Position numbers and translations under genes: made by a program
Origin: Deltaproteobacteria bacterium
Lineage (GTDB): Bacteria; Myxococcota_A; UBA9160; SMWR01
Assembly: GCA_019310425.1 (NCBI GenBank)
Contig: JAFDEI010000032.1
Span: forward strand, 1-32,280
Length of the DNA stretch: 32,280 nt
Direction: 5' to 3'
Notes under the pieces: model-generated
Told to the model about the DNA's origin: nothing
The model's input: only the letters and a program-made list of their open reading frames with translations
Databases searched by the model: none
Shown: positions 23,702-31,420 of the stretch, one piece after another
Layout of the letters: each line of letters begins with the position of its first letter
Numbering within the stretch: the stretch's first letter is position 1

Positions 23702-23714
23702 CCCCGGTCCGGGG
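23702..23714 (+). terminator. Small GC hairpin between the TPR lipoprotein and acyl-CoA ligase genes
   Basis: CCCCG-GTC-CGGGG gives a 5-bp stem with a 3-nt loop, 16 bp after the TPR stop codon. No T-tract follows, so it is a weak candidate. Confidence 0.3.
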
Positions 23715-23756
23715 CCGTAGAGTATCGAGCGAAGCGAAGCGGAAGGAGTGCACTCT

Positions 23757-25895
23757 TTGGGAGCCGTGTCCACCGCCGAGCCGCGGCGGCCGCGTCAGGA
23801 TCTGACGCCGCTGCTCCACGCACGCTCCGTCGCGATCGTCGGCATCAGCGGACCCGAGCGCTTCGGCGGGATCCTCTTCGACAACCTCCGGCAGTTCGGC
23901 TACGCGGGCGAGATCTTCGGCGTCAATCCGCGCTACGAGACGCTCTACGGCCGCCCCTGCTACCCGTCGCTGCGCGAGCTGCCCGAGCGGCCCGATTGCG
24001 CGCTGCTCGCGGTGCCGAATGCTCGCATCGCCCTTGCACTCGAAGAGGTCGCCGACTGCGGGATTCCAGCCGCCGCGATATTCGCCAGCGCGTGGTCGGA
24101 GCCCGGCGCGGAGCCCTCGCTCCAGCAGCAGCTGCAAGAGGTCGCGCAAGCCAGCTCGATGGTCGTCTGCGGACCGAACTGCATGGGCTTTGTTTCGACG
24201 GGCCGTCGTCTCCCGATCTCCGGCTATCGCGTGAATCCGGCGACGCCCACCGGCCACGTGACATTGATCTCCCACAGCGGCTCGGTCTGGGAGGGGTTTT
24301 TGCAAAACCAGCGCGGGGTCGCGTTCAACTACATCGTGTCGCCCGGAAACGAGATGGTCACGACCGTCGCCGACTACATGCAGTTCGCGCTCGCGGACGA
24401 GTCCACGCGCGTGATCGGCCTGTTTCTCGAGACCGTTCGAGACGTGGATACCTTCCTGGCCGCGCTCGAGGAAGCCGCGGAGCGGGACGTCCCCGTCGTT
24501 GTGCTGAAGAGCGGGCGCAGCGAGCGCGGCGCGCGCCTCGCACAGGCCCACAGCGGCGCCCTGGCGGGCGACAACGCGGCGATCGATGCGATCTTCGACC
24601 GCTACGGCGTACGGCGTGCGACGTCCATCGACGAGATGATGGACACGCTCGAACTGCTTCAGACCGGCATGCGCCCGGAGCGGAGAGGTCTCGCTGCGGT
24701 CCTCGATTCCGGCGGCCAGCGGGCGCACATGGTCGATCTGGCCGAAACGCTGGGTGTCGAGTTTGCTGCGATCAGCAGCGCGACCGAGGCGCGGCTGGCG
24801 GCCGTCCTCGAGCCCGGGCTCGATCCGATCAACCCGCTCGACGCCTGGGGGACGGGAAACGCGTCCGACGATATCTACGTCGAGAGCACGCTCGCGCTCG
24901 ACAGCGACCCGGCGACCGGCCTCACGCTCTTCGCCGTCGACCTGCCGCCGACGGATGACGAAGAGATGTACTACCCCGAGATCGCGGAGACGGTGCAGGG
25001 ACGCCTGCAGAACCCACTGGCCTTCATGGTCCACGCGAGTGCGTCAGCGAGTGCGCCTCAGATGAGTCGGCTGCGCGAGCTCGGAATTCCGGTGCTGCTG
25101 GGAACCGAGACGGGGCTGCGCGCAGCGCAACACGTCGTCGAGTACGCGGCTTTTCAGCGCACGCGAGCGCAAGCGAAGGACGAACCGCGCGAAGTGGAGC
25201 GACCGCCGCAACTCGGCGAGCTGAGACAGCAGCTCGAGACCGCGACGGAGGCCCTGGACGAGCACGCGAGCAAGCAGCTCCTGCGGGCCTACGGCCTCAC
25301 GACGACGCAAGAGCGTGCCGTGGCGACCCTCGCCGACGCCCTCGGCGCCGCCGAGGAGATCGGCTATCCGATCGCGCTGAAGACCGCAGCGGGCGACCTT
25401 CACAAGACGGAGCGGGGCGGCGTGCGTCTCGGGGTGGCGGATCCGGACGAGCTGGCTGCCGCGTATCGAGACTTCGAAGCGCGGCTCGGACCCCGGGTCC
25501 TCGTCCAGGAGATGGTTCCCGACGGCTGCGAGCTGCTCCTCGGCCTGGTGTTCGACGCGCAATTCGGGCCGATGCTCAGCATCGCGACCGGTGGCATCTT
25601 CGTCGAGGTGTTGAAGGACTTCCGCATGCTGCCGCTGCCGACCACATCCGCCGAGGTCGCTGACGCGCTGGCAAGCCTGCGCGGGGCGCCGCTTCTGCAC
25701 GGCGTGCGCGGTCGCCCCCCCGCAGACCTCGAGGCGATTGTCCGGGCGGCGCTTTCGCTGGCGGCGCTCGCCTCGGATCTGGGGGATTGCATCGCTGAGG
25801 TCGACGTCAATCCACTCGTCGCGCTTCCGGATCGAGCGGTCGTGGTAGACGCGTTGGTCGTACCGAAGACCAACGAGCCTGACGAACGAACCTGA
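23757..25895 (+). CDS. NDP-forming acyl-CoA ligase (acetate-CoA ligase family, fused alpha-beta)
   Basis: This is a full-length fused ADP/GDP-forming acyl-CoA synthetase of about 712 residues. An N-terminal CoA-binding Rossmann domain (SVAIVGISGPERFGGILFDN) is followed by succinyl-CoA-synthetase-like domains with CGPNCMGF, LISHSGSVWEGF and the phospho-histidine segment QAHSGALAGDNAA. A C-terminal ATP-grasp domain (SKQLLRAYGL, GYPIALKTAAGDLHKTERGG, VQEMVPDGCELLLGLVFD, EVDVNPLV) completes it. The reaction is acyl-CoA + NDP + Pi = acid + CoA + NTP, or its reverse. TTG 23757 is preferred because AAGGAG (23743-23748) is 8 nt upstream; GTG 23748 overlaps that site and GTG 23766 is the next option. 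The acyl-CoA dehydrogenase starts 15 bp after its stop, so they form an operon and probably act on the same acyl group. Confidence 0.9.
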   Translation: MGAVSTAEPRRPRQDLTPLLHARSVAIVGISGPERFGGILFDNLRQFGYAGEIFGVNPRYETLYGRPCYPSLRELPERPDCALLAVPNARIALALEEVADCGIPAAAIFASAWSEPGAEPSLQQQLQEVAQASSMVVCGPNCMGFVSTGRRLPISGYRVNPATPTGHVTLISHSGSVWEGFLQNQRGVAFNYIVSPGNEMVTTVADYMQFALADESTRVIGLFLETVRDVDTFLAALEEAAERDVPVVVLKSGRSERGARLAQAHSGALAGDNAAIDAIFDRYGVRRATSIDEMMDTLELLQTGMRPERRGLAAVLDSGGQRAHMVDLAETLGVEFAAISSATEARLAAVLEPGLDPINPLDAWGTGNASDDIYVESTLALDSDPATGLTLFAVDLPPTDDEEMYYPEIAETVQGRLQNPLAFMVHASASASAPQMSRLRELGIPVLLGTETGLRAAQHVVEYAAFQRTRAQAKDEPREVERPPQLGELRQQLETATEALDEHASKQLLRAYGLTTTQERAVATLADALGAAEEIGYPIALKTAAGDLHKTERGGVRLGVADPDELAAAYRDFEARLGPRVLVQEMVPDGCELLLGLVFDAQFGPMLSIATGGIFVEVLKDFRMLPLPTTSAEVADALASLRGAPLLHGVRGRPPADLEAIVRAALSLAALASDLGDCIAEVDVNPLVALPDRAVVVDALVVPKTNEPDERT

Positions 25896-25910
25896 ACAGG
25901 AGACGCCACC

Positions 25911-27071
25911 ATGGACTTCGAGCTGTCCGACGAGCTGAAGCTGCTCCAGGATACCGCCCGGCGCTTCACCAACGAGGAACTCATCCCGCACGAACTCGAG
26001 GTGGACGAGCACTCGCGCATCTCGGAGGCCGCACGCACGACGATTCGCGAACGCGCCTGTCGGGACGGCCTGTGGCCGATGAACGTCCCGCAGGAGTTCG
26101 GCGGACTCGGCTCCTCGGTGCTCGCGCAGGTCATCGTGCAGGAGCAGGCCGGGCGCGCGACGAACCACCTCTGGGGCTACGTCGGTGGGCCCTATAACGC
26201 GCTTCAGCGTTGCAACGAGGCGCAGCGGAAGAAGTATCTCGAGCCGGCGCTGACGGGCGAGTGGACTGCCTCGTATGCTGTCACCGAGCCCGGCGCCGGG
26301 TCGGACACCAGCAACCTGACGACGAGCGCGGTCAAGCGGGGAGACCACTACGTCATCAACGGTGAGAAATGGTTCGTGAGCGGTGGCGAGAAGGGGCTCG
26401 CCGTCATCGTGCACACGCTCACCGCACCCGGCGAGGAGACGCTCTTCCTCGTCGACCACGGCACACCTGGTATGCGGATCAAGCGACTGCCCCGCTTCAT
26501 GAACCGCTCCGAGGACGAGCATGCCGAGATCGTCTTCGAGGACTGCGCCGTTCCGGAGGGGCAAATGCTCGGCGAACGCGGCGAGGCCGACGCGATCAGC
26601 AAGGCGTGGTTTCGCGAGGAGCGCCTGCACATTGCCGCACGCTCCCTCGGAGCCGCCCAGCGCCTGATGGAGGAGATGAAGGCGTGGTGCGCGGAACGCG
26701 AGACCTTCGGCAAGAAGCTCTACGAACACCAGGGGATCGGCTGGCTGCTCGCCGACTCGGCGACCGAGCTCTATGCAGCCCGGCTCGTGACCTACAAGAC
26801 CGCCTGGGAGGAGGACGCCGGCGTGTGCGACGTGAAGGAGCTGCACACCAAGGCGTCCATCGCCAAGCTCTACGCATCCGAGATGGCGCATCGCGTGGCG
26901 GACCGCGCCGTGCAGGCCTTCGGCGGCCGTGGCTACTGCTGCGACTACGCCGTCGAGCGGCTCTTCCGGGACACGCGCGTCGACCGCATCTGGGAAGGAA
27001 CCTCCGAGATGATGCGGTCCATCATCCTGAACGGCGTGATGAAGCGAGACCTCGACGAGTTGCTGAGCTGA
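25911..27071 (+). CDS. Acyl-CoA dehydrogenase
   Basis: The 386-residue flavoprotein has the usual three-domain length and motifs of the family. These are the N-terminal helical domain (MDFELSDELKLLQDTARRF), the FAD-contact strand YAVTEPGAGSD, VINGEKWFVSGG, and the C-terminal helical domain with FGKKLYEHQGI and QAFGGRGYCCDY. Glu362 in the WEGTSEMMR motif is at the usual catalytic base position. It catalyses alpha,beta-dehydrogenation of an acyl-CoA, passing electrons to ETF. AGGAGA about 8 nt before the ATG supports the start. It sits directly after the NDP-forming acyl-CoA ligase. Chain length is not readable; Trp for the more common Tyr before Glu362 is a small variation. A strong hairpin follows the stop. 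Confidence 0.93.
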   Translation: MDFELSDELKLLQDTARRFTNEELIPHELEVDEHSRISEAARTTIRERACRDGLWPMNVPQEFGGLGSSVLAQVIVQEQAGRATNHLWGYVGGPYNALQRCNEAQRKKYLEPALTGEWTASYAVTEPGAGSDTSNLTTSAVKRGDHYVINGEKWFVSGGEKGLAVIVHTLTAPGEETLFLVDHGTPGMRIKRLPRFMNRSEDEHAEIVFEDCAVPEGQMLGERGEADAISKAWFREERLHIAARSLGAAQRLMEEMKAWCAERETFGKKLYEHQGIGWLLADSATELYAARLVTYKTAWEEDAGVCDVKELHTKASIAKLYASEMAHRVADRAVQAFGGRGYCCDYAVERLFRDTRVDRIWEGTSEMMRSIILNGVMKRDLDELLS

Positions 27072-27099
27072 CTGCCTCGGCCGCTCCGATACGGAGGGA

Positions 27100-27138
27100 A
27101 CAGCAGCCGACAGAAACGCGCTCTGCCGGCTGCTGTTG
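27100..27138. terminator. Bidirectional terminator hairpin between convergent genes
   Basis: AACAGCAGCCG (27100-27110) pairs perfectly with CGGCTGCTGTT (27128-27138). An inner CAGA/TCTG stem follows after one mismatch, and the loop is 7 nt. It lies between the acyl-CoA dehydrogenase and aminotransferase stop codons and can serve both strands. Confidence 0.7.
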
Positions 27139-27162
27139 GCTCGTAACGATGGTCGGGAACGC

Positions 27163-28485
27163 CTAGACGTTCGCTGCGGATACGCCCTTCCGGTCCAGGA
27201 CCGTCGAGAGCGCGGTCTCGAACTTCTCCAGGGTCTCGGCTAGGCAAGCATCGTCGTGCGCGGCGCTCACGAACCACGGCTCCCGGGAGTCCGGCTCGCA
27301 AAGGATTCCGAGCTCGATGAGTTCGGCCGCCAGCCTGTTGTAGAGCGCGTAGTCGGTCGTCGCCCACTCCCGATAGTTGCGAGGCACGGACTCCGTGAAG
27401 AAGAGTCCCGCCATCGAAGGATGCCCGGTGAAGACGTGGGCGATCCCGCGGCCCGAGAGGATCCCGCTGATGCCCTGCTGCAGTCGGCGGCCGTAGTCCG
27501 CGATCTGCTCGAGGGTGTCGGTCTCGTCCAGGATCTCGAGGGTCTTCTCCACGGCGGCAAGCGGCACGGAGTGCGCCGCGTAGGTCCCCCCCTGGGCGAT
27601 GCCGTTGTCACCACCGATCCTGCGCATGATGTCCTCGCGGCCCGCGAGCGCGGAGATCGGATAGCCGTTGCCCATCGCCTTCGCAAAGGTGCACAGGTCG
27701 GCGCGCACGTTCATCAACTCCTGCACGCCGCCGCGCGCGACCCGGAAGCCGGTCTTGACCTCGTCGAGGAGCATGATGATGTCGAAGCGGTCGCACAACT
27801 CCCGTGCGTCCTTCAGATACTGCTCCTCGGCCGTGATGCTTCCGGCGTTGCCCAGAATGGGTTCGATCACGAATGCGCCGATCGAATCGCCGCGCTGCTT
27901 CAGGACTTCTTCGAGTCGATTCGCGTCGTTGAGTGGGACGATGTTGACCAGGTCCCGCAGCACCTTCGGCACACCCGCCCCGGCCGGTCGGAGTCCGCCC
28001 TCCGGGTCTTCGTCGGGCGCGATCTCCCAGAGTGCGGAGTCGAAGTGACCGTGGAAGCCACCCTCGACCATGATGTGGCCATCCCTGCCGCTGAACGCGC
28101 GCGCAAGCCGAAGCGACGCCATCACCGCCTCGGTCCCGGAGTTCGTGAACCGCACCAGATCCGCAGAGGGCACCATCTTCTTGATGCGCTCGGCGACGAC
28201 GGCCTCGCGTACGGTGGAGAGGGCGAAAGTCCCACCGAGCTTCATGCCTTCTCGTGCGGCGGCGTCTACCCGGTCATCGCAGTGCCCGAGGATCGCCGGG
28301 CCGTAGCCGAGCCGATAGTCGATGTACTCGTTGTCGTCGATGTCCCAGATGCGGGCGCCCTTCGCGCGCTCGACGTAGAGCGTCTTCTCCGGTCCCCAGG
28401 CCCGCCAGTTCGAGGAGACCCCAAGTGGTAGTTGCTTCTCGGCACGCTTGAAATGTTTGTTCGATCTATCGAGTGAGCGCGTCAT
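27163..28485 (-). CDS. Class III PLP-dependent aminotransferase, glutamate-1-semialdehyde aminomutase-like
   Basis: The 440-residue protein has class III (fold type I) features: RFTNSGTEAVMASLRLAR, GGFHGHFD, the PLP-pyridine Asp in IMLLDEVKTGFR, and the Schiff-base lysine in CTFAKAMGNGYP (Lys269). The overall pattern, including the GSA-aminomutase-like N-terminus (KQLPLGVSSNWRAWG), resembles HemL. However, divergent insertions such as the PDEDPEGGLRPAG region suggest a paralogous transaminase and not the housekeeping heme enzyme. The ATG at 28485 has GGAG upstream at suitable spacing. It follows the TonB operon on the same strand after a 110-bp gap with hairpins, so it may have its own promoter. 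The amino donor or acceptor is unknown. Confidence 0.88.
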   Translation of the reverse strand: MTRSLDRSNKHFKRAEKQLPLGVSSNWRAWGPEKTLYVERAKGARIWDIDDNEYIDYRLGYGPAILGHCDDRVDAAAREGMKLGGTFALSTVREAVVAERIKKMVPSADLVRFTNSGTEAVMASLRLARAFSGRDGHIMVEGGFHGHFDSALWEIAPDEDPEGGLRPAGAGVPKVLRDLVNIVPLNDANRLEEVLKQRGDSIGAFVIEPILGNAGSITAEEQYLKDARELCDRFDIIMLLDEVKTGFRVARGGVQELMNVRADLCTFAKAMGNGYPISALAGREDIMRRIGGDNGIAQGGTYAAHSVPLAAVEKTLEILDETDTLEQIADYGRRLQQGISGILSGRGIAHVFTGHPSMAGLFFTESVPRNYREWATTDYALYNRLAAELIELGILCEPDSREPWFVSAAHDDACLAETLEKFETALSTVLDRKGVSAANV

Positions 28486-28540
28486 AACGGCTCCGTCCTC
28501 CCTTTCCTCTGCTTCTCCGTTCGTCCTTCATCTGAAGGTT

Positions 28541-28565
28541 CGGACTTCCGGCTGTCGGTAGTCCG
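28541..28565 (-). terminator. Hairpin downstream of the TonB operon
   Basis: On either strand CGGACT-T-CCG, loop GCTGT, CGG-T-AGTCCG forms a 6+3 bp stem with one T-T mismatch. A second small hairpin (CCTTC-ATCT-GAAGG) is at 28525-28538. They lie between the TPR gene and the aminotransferase. There is no T-tract, so termination is only suggested. Confidence 0.35.
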
Positions 28566-28595
28566 GCGAATCTCGTCATGGCGGCGCGAGGGCTT

Positions 28596-29846
28596 CTAGC
28601 CGTCCTGGCTCTGGCGATCGATGTGCTGCAGCCACGCCGTGGCTTCGGTCCGGGTCGATTCGTGCTTCCATGCCCGCTGAAAGGCCGTGCGCGCCGACTC
28701 GGGGTGGTCGTCGCTGAAGTACGAGATCCCGAGGAGCAGGTGCGCCTTACCCGCATCGTCGAGGCCGCCCTTCTTGATCGCCTTCTGGAGGAGCCCCGTC
28801 GCCTCCTTCCAGTCCTCGCGCTGGACGCGGACCTGCCCGAGGCGCAGGTAGAGTCGTCCGTCCTCTGCCAGCTCCGCCGCCCGCTGGAGCGGCTCGATGG
28901 CTTTCTCGTACTCGCGAGCCGCGATCCACGAGTTCCCGAGGAGTTCGAGCACCTCGCGGTCCCGGTCGATTCGGCCCTCCTCGAGGCCACGCTCGAGCAC
29001 CTGGGCCGCCGGGTGGGGCAGCTGGTGGAACAGGTAGGTGCGCGCCAGTCGGCGCAGCTCGTCGTCTTGGGTGAGCAGACCCTGAGCGTAGGCGAGCTGC
29101 TGGATCTGCAGGGCGTGCTCGTAGTCTTCTCGGGCGCCGTAGATGAGTGAGAGCTGTACCCAGTACTGCTTCTTGGGGAAGCGGGTCAGCAGCTCTTCGA
29201 GGATGGGGACGGCGCTGTCGAAGTCGTCACGCTGAAGGTACAGCGCAGCGACCAGCTGCAGCCAGGTCTCCTTCGGTCCGTTCGAGGTCTCTAGGGCCTT
29301 CAGCGCGGGAGTCAGCGCCTCGTCGTACTGCTCGCGCCGGTAGTGTGAGATCGCGAGCAGGTAATAGGCGACCGCGTTCGGCCGATCCACGAAGAAGAAC
29401 CACTCTCTCAGCTCTTCCTCGACCTTCTGCCACTCGCCCATCGACGCGTAGATCTGCGCGATGCTGAAGCGCACGCTGGCCTCGTCGTCGATCGCCAGGG
29501 CTGCTTGCTCGACCACCTTCTCGAAGTAGCCAACGGCTGCCGCGGAGTCCTCCTGCCCGACCGAAGCGTACGCGAGGAAACGATATGCCAGGGCCCGCTC
29601 GTACGGATTCAAGCGCGAGAATTTCATTTCCTCGAGCTTCTTGCGTGCAGCGGTGTATTGCCCCTCTTCGAGGAGTTCGGTTGCAGTGCTGAGGCGCTTT
29701 TGGGTGAGCGCTCGCACGAAGTAGCGCTCGATCTTCTCGTCTCTCTCCTCGCGCAGGGTTTCGAGATCCGGCATCTCATCGGCGATCGATGGGACGGCGA
29801 GCAGAAGCAAAGCGCAGATGATCAGGCAGCCGGCCCAACGCTCCAT
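28596..29846 (-). CDS. TPR protein of the TonB2-type operon
   Basis: The 416-residue protein has a cleavable signal peptide (CLIICALLLLAVPSIA, then DEMPD) and then tandem tetratricopeptide repeats across most of its length, for example AVAYYLLAISHYRREQYDEA, YWVQLSLIYGAREDYEHALQ and AHLLLGISYFSDDHPESART. A TPR gene after tonB is typical of TtpC-type TonB clusters in Vibrio, Shewanella and other lineages. The protein is thought to support assembly or envelope stability of the complex. The gene starts 4 bp after the tonB stop, with AGGTGA as ribosome site overlapping that stop, which implies translational coupling. It is the last gene of the operon. Confidence 0.88.
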   Translation of the reverse strand: MERWAGCLIICALLLLAVPSIADEMPDLETLREERDEKIERYFVRALTQKRLSTATELLEEGQYTAARKKLEEMKFSRLNPYERALAYRFLAYASVGQEDSAAAVGYFEKVVEQAALAIDDEASVRFSIAQIYASMGEWQKVEEELREWFFFVDRPNAVAYYLLAISHYRREQYDEALTPALKALETSNGPKETWLQLVAALYLQRDDFDSAVPILEELLTRFPKKQYWVQLSLIYGAREDYEHALQIQQLAYAQGLLTQDDELRRLARTYLFHQLPHPAAQVLERGLEEGRIDRDREVLELLGNSWIAAREYEKAIEPLQRAAELAEDGRLYLRLGQVRVQREDWKEATGLLQKAIKKGGLDDAGKAHLLLGISYFSDDHPESARTAFQRAWKHESTRTEATAWLQHIDRQSQDG

Positions 29847-29850
29847 CGTG

Positions 29851-30456
29851 TCACCTCGGCAGCTCGAACTTGATCCGTTGTCGGACGCCCGGCCGGTCCA
29901 CTGCGGTTCCGTTCTCGATCTTGGGGTTGTACTTCCACTTGCTCACGGCCTGTACCGCGGACCGGTTGAAGATCGTGCCGGGATTGGAGGCGGTGACGAC
30001 GATGTTCTCGACCGTGCCCGCCTTGGTGATCGTGAACCTGAGCTCGACCCAGCCCTCGACGCCGCGCTGCTTCGCGCTCATCGGGTACTGCGGCTCGACG
30101 CGCACCAGCGGCACCACGTCGCGGTCGGAGCCTCCGGAACCGAGGTCGGCAGCCGCCAGCTCGAGCCCCACGTCGACGTCGGGAACGATCACGCCGATCG
30201 CGTCGTCCGGGTTCAGGTTCTGGCTGAAGTTCATCTGCGGCGGCGGCGGCGGCTGCTCGGGAGGCTTTCGGTCCGGGATCTCGCGCTTCTTCATCTCGGG
30301 CTCGGTATCGCGCTTGAGCCGGACGAAGTCCACCACCAGAGCCGGTTTCTCCTCGAGTAGCTCGCCCGCGGCGCCGATCAGCGCCTGCATCACCCAGAAC
30401 AGACCGAAGGTGACGGTCGCCGCGATCAACGAAACTCCGAAAAGTCGAAGCGTCAT
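29851..30456 (-). CDS. tonB: TonB energy transducer
   Basis: The 201-residue protein has an N-terminal anchor helix (LFGVSLIAATVTFGLFWVMQ). A short charged and proline-rich linker (KPPEQPPPPPQ) is followed by the TonB C-terminal domain: VEPQYPMSAKQRGVEGWVEL, ITKAGTVENIVVTASNPG and FNRSAVQAVSKWKYNP. TonB spans the periplasm and transmits proton-motive-force energy from ExbB/ExbD to outer-membrane receptors. The short proline segment (about 75 residues between helix and domain) is typical of the small TonB2-type proteins encoded with TtpC, and not of the long E. coli TonB. It lies 4 bp after exbD. Confidence 0.92.
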   Translation of the reverse strand: MTLRLFGVSLIAATVTFGLFWVMQALIGAAGELLEEKPALVVDFVRLKRDTEPEMKKREIPDRKPPEQPPPPPQMNFSQNLNPDDAIGVIVPDVDVGLELAAADLGSGGSDRDVVPLVRVEPQYPMSAKQRGVEGWVELRFTITKAGTVENIVVTASNPGTIFNRSAVQAVSKWKYNPKIENGTAVDRPGVRQRIKFELPR

Positions 30457-30460
30457 ACAC

Positions 30461-30871
30461 TTAGTCGACCACTTCCGCTGCGATTGACACGTTCTTGACG
30501 CCGGCCATGCGAGCCGCGTCCATCACCTGGACGAGCAGCCCGTTCTTGCTTTCCACGTCGGCCTGGATCACGACGGCGGCATTCGGGTTCTCCGCGTGCA
30601 TGCGTTCGATGTTCGCACGCAGCGCCCGCGGGTCGACCTGGCGCCTGTCGATCCAGATCTGGTTGTTCTCGGAGATCGCCACGAGGATGTTGCCCTTCTC
30701 CTTGCGCTCCGCCGTCGCCGCACTGGGCCGGTTGACTTCGATCCCGGCCTCCTTCACGAAGGACGCTGTCACGATGAAGAAGATCAGCATGATGAACACG
30801 ACGTCGAGCATCGGCGTGAGGTTGACCTCGTTGTCTTCTTCATCGTCGAACTGGGACATGTTCATTCGCAT
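30461..30871 (-). CDS. exbD: ExbD/TolR biopolymer transport protein
   Basis: The 136-residue protein has a short acidic cytoplasmic N-terminus and a single membrane helix beginning NLTPMLDVVFIMLIFFIVT. Asp23 matches the protonatable Asp25 of E. coli ExbD. The C-terminal periplasmic domain (ILVAISENNQIWID ... VVIQADVESKNGLLVQVMDA) follows. It is the stator partner of ExbB in the proton channel that energises TonB. GGGAGAAG about 7 nt before the first ATG supports the chosen start; ATG codons at residues 3 and 5 are alternatives. Confidence 0.94.
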   Translation of the reverse strand: MRMNMSQFDDEEDNEVNLTPMLDVVFIMLIFFIVTASFVKEAGIEVNRPSAATAERKEKGNILVAISENNQIWIDRRQVDPRALRANIERMHAENPNAAVVIQADVESKNGLLVQVMDAARMAGVKNVSIAAEVVD

Positions 30872-30892
30872 CGATCGCTTCTCCCGCCTTGC

Positions 30893-31420
30893 TCAGTCGT
30901 ACGTTAGAACCAGCCGGTCCGACATCCGCCGACCTTCCCGCTTCGCGCGACGCTCGAGTTGAACACTGAAGATCAGCCCGGAGAGCGCCGCCACCATTCC
31001 CGCCATCGTCGGCAGGGTCGCCTTCGAAATGCCCCCGGCCATGCCGCGCACGTTTCCGCTACCGGCGATCGCCATCACGTCGAACACCTCGATCATGCCC
31101 GTCACCGTACCCAGGAGCCCCAGCATCGGGCACAGCGCCACGAGTGACTTGATGATCTGAAGCCCGCGCTGGAGCTCGATATCCACGTCCGTGAGGAGCA
31201 GCAACCGGACCTTGTGGGCATACCAGCTCTGGTGGTCCTGTCGCGCGTCCCACTGTTTCTGCACCCGGTTCGCGACCTGGGGGTGAACCCAGGAGAAGAA
31301 CCAATAACGCTCGAGGATCAAGAGCCACATGCCGAACGTCACGACGGCGATGATGAGGAGCACGTCGCCCCCCGTCTCGACGAAGTCGCGGACCGCCGCA
31401 AAGGCCTCGATCTCAGGCAT
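30893..31420 (-). CDS. exbB: ExbB/TolQ proton channel protein (ExbB2 type)
   Basis: This short ExbB (175 residues from ATG 31420) has three membrane helices: VLLIIAVVTFGMWLLILERY, then the TolQ/ExbB core LVALCPMLGLLGTVTGMIEV and the last helix KATLPTMAGMVAALSGLIFS. It forms the pentameric proton channel with ExbD. The reduced size, lacking a periplasmic N-domain, is typical of ExbB2 in TonB2 clusters. ATG 31420 is preferred because GAGGAG lies 10 nt upstream; GTG 31426 is possible. The start overlaps the end of the TtpC-like gene by 8 bp, so they are translationally coupled. Confidence 0.92.
   Translation of the reverse strand: MPEIEAFAAVRDFVETGGDVLLIIAVVTFGMWLLILERYWFFSWVHPQVANRVQKQWDARQDHQSWYAHKVRLLLLTDVDIELQRGLQIIKSLVALCPMLGLLGTVTGMIEVFDVMAIAGSGNVRGMAGGISKATLPTMAGMVAALSGLIFSVQLERRAKREGRRMSDRLVLTYD

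Noticed and set aside
25044-26891. Minus-strand reading frame of 615 codons
   Set aside because: Antisense to the acyl-CoA ligase and acyl-CoA dehydrogenase, both of which have complete catalytic motifs.
27256-28431. Plus-strand reading frame of 391 codons
   Set aside because: Antisense to the class III aminotransferase, which has its PLP Lys and Asp in place.
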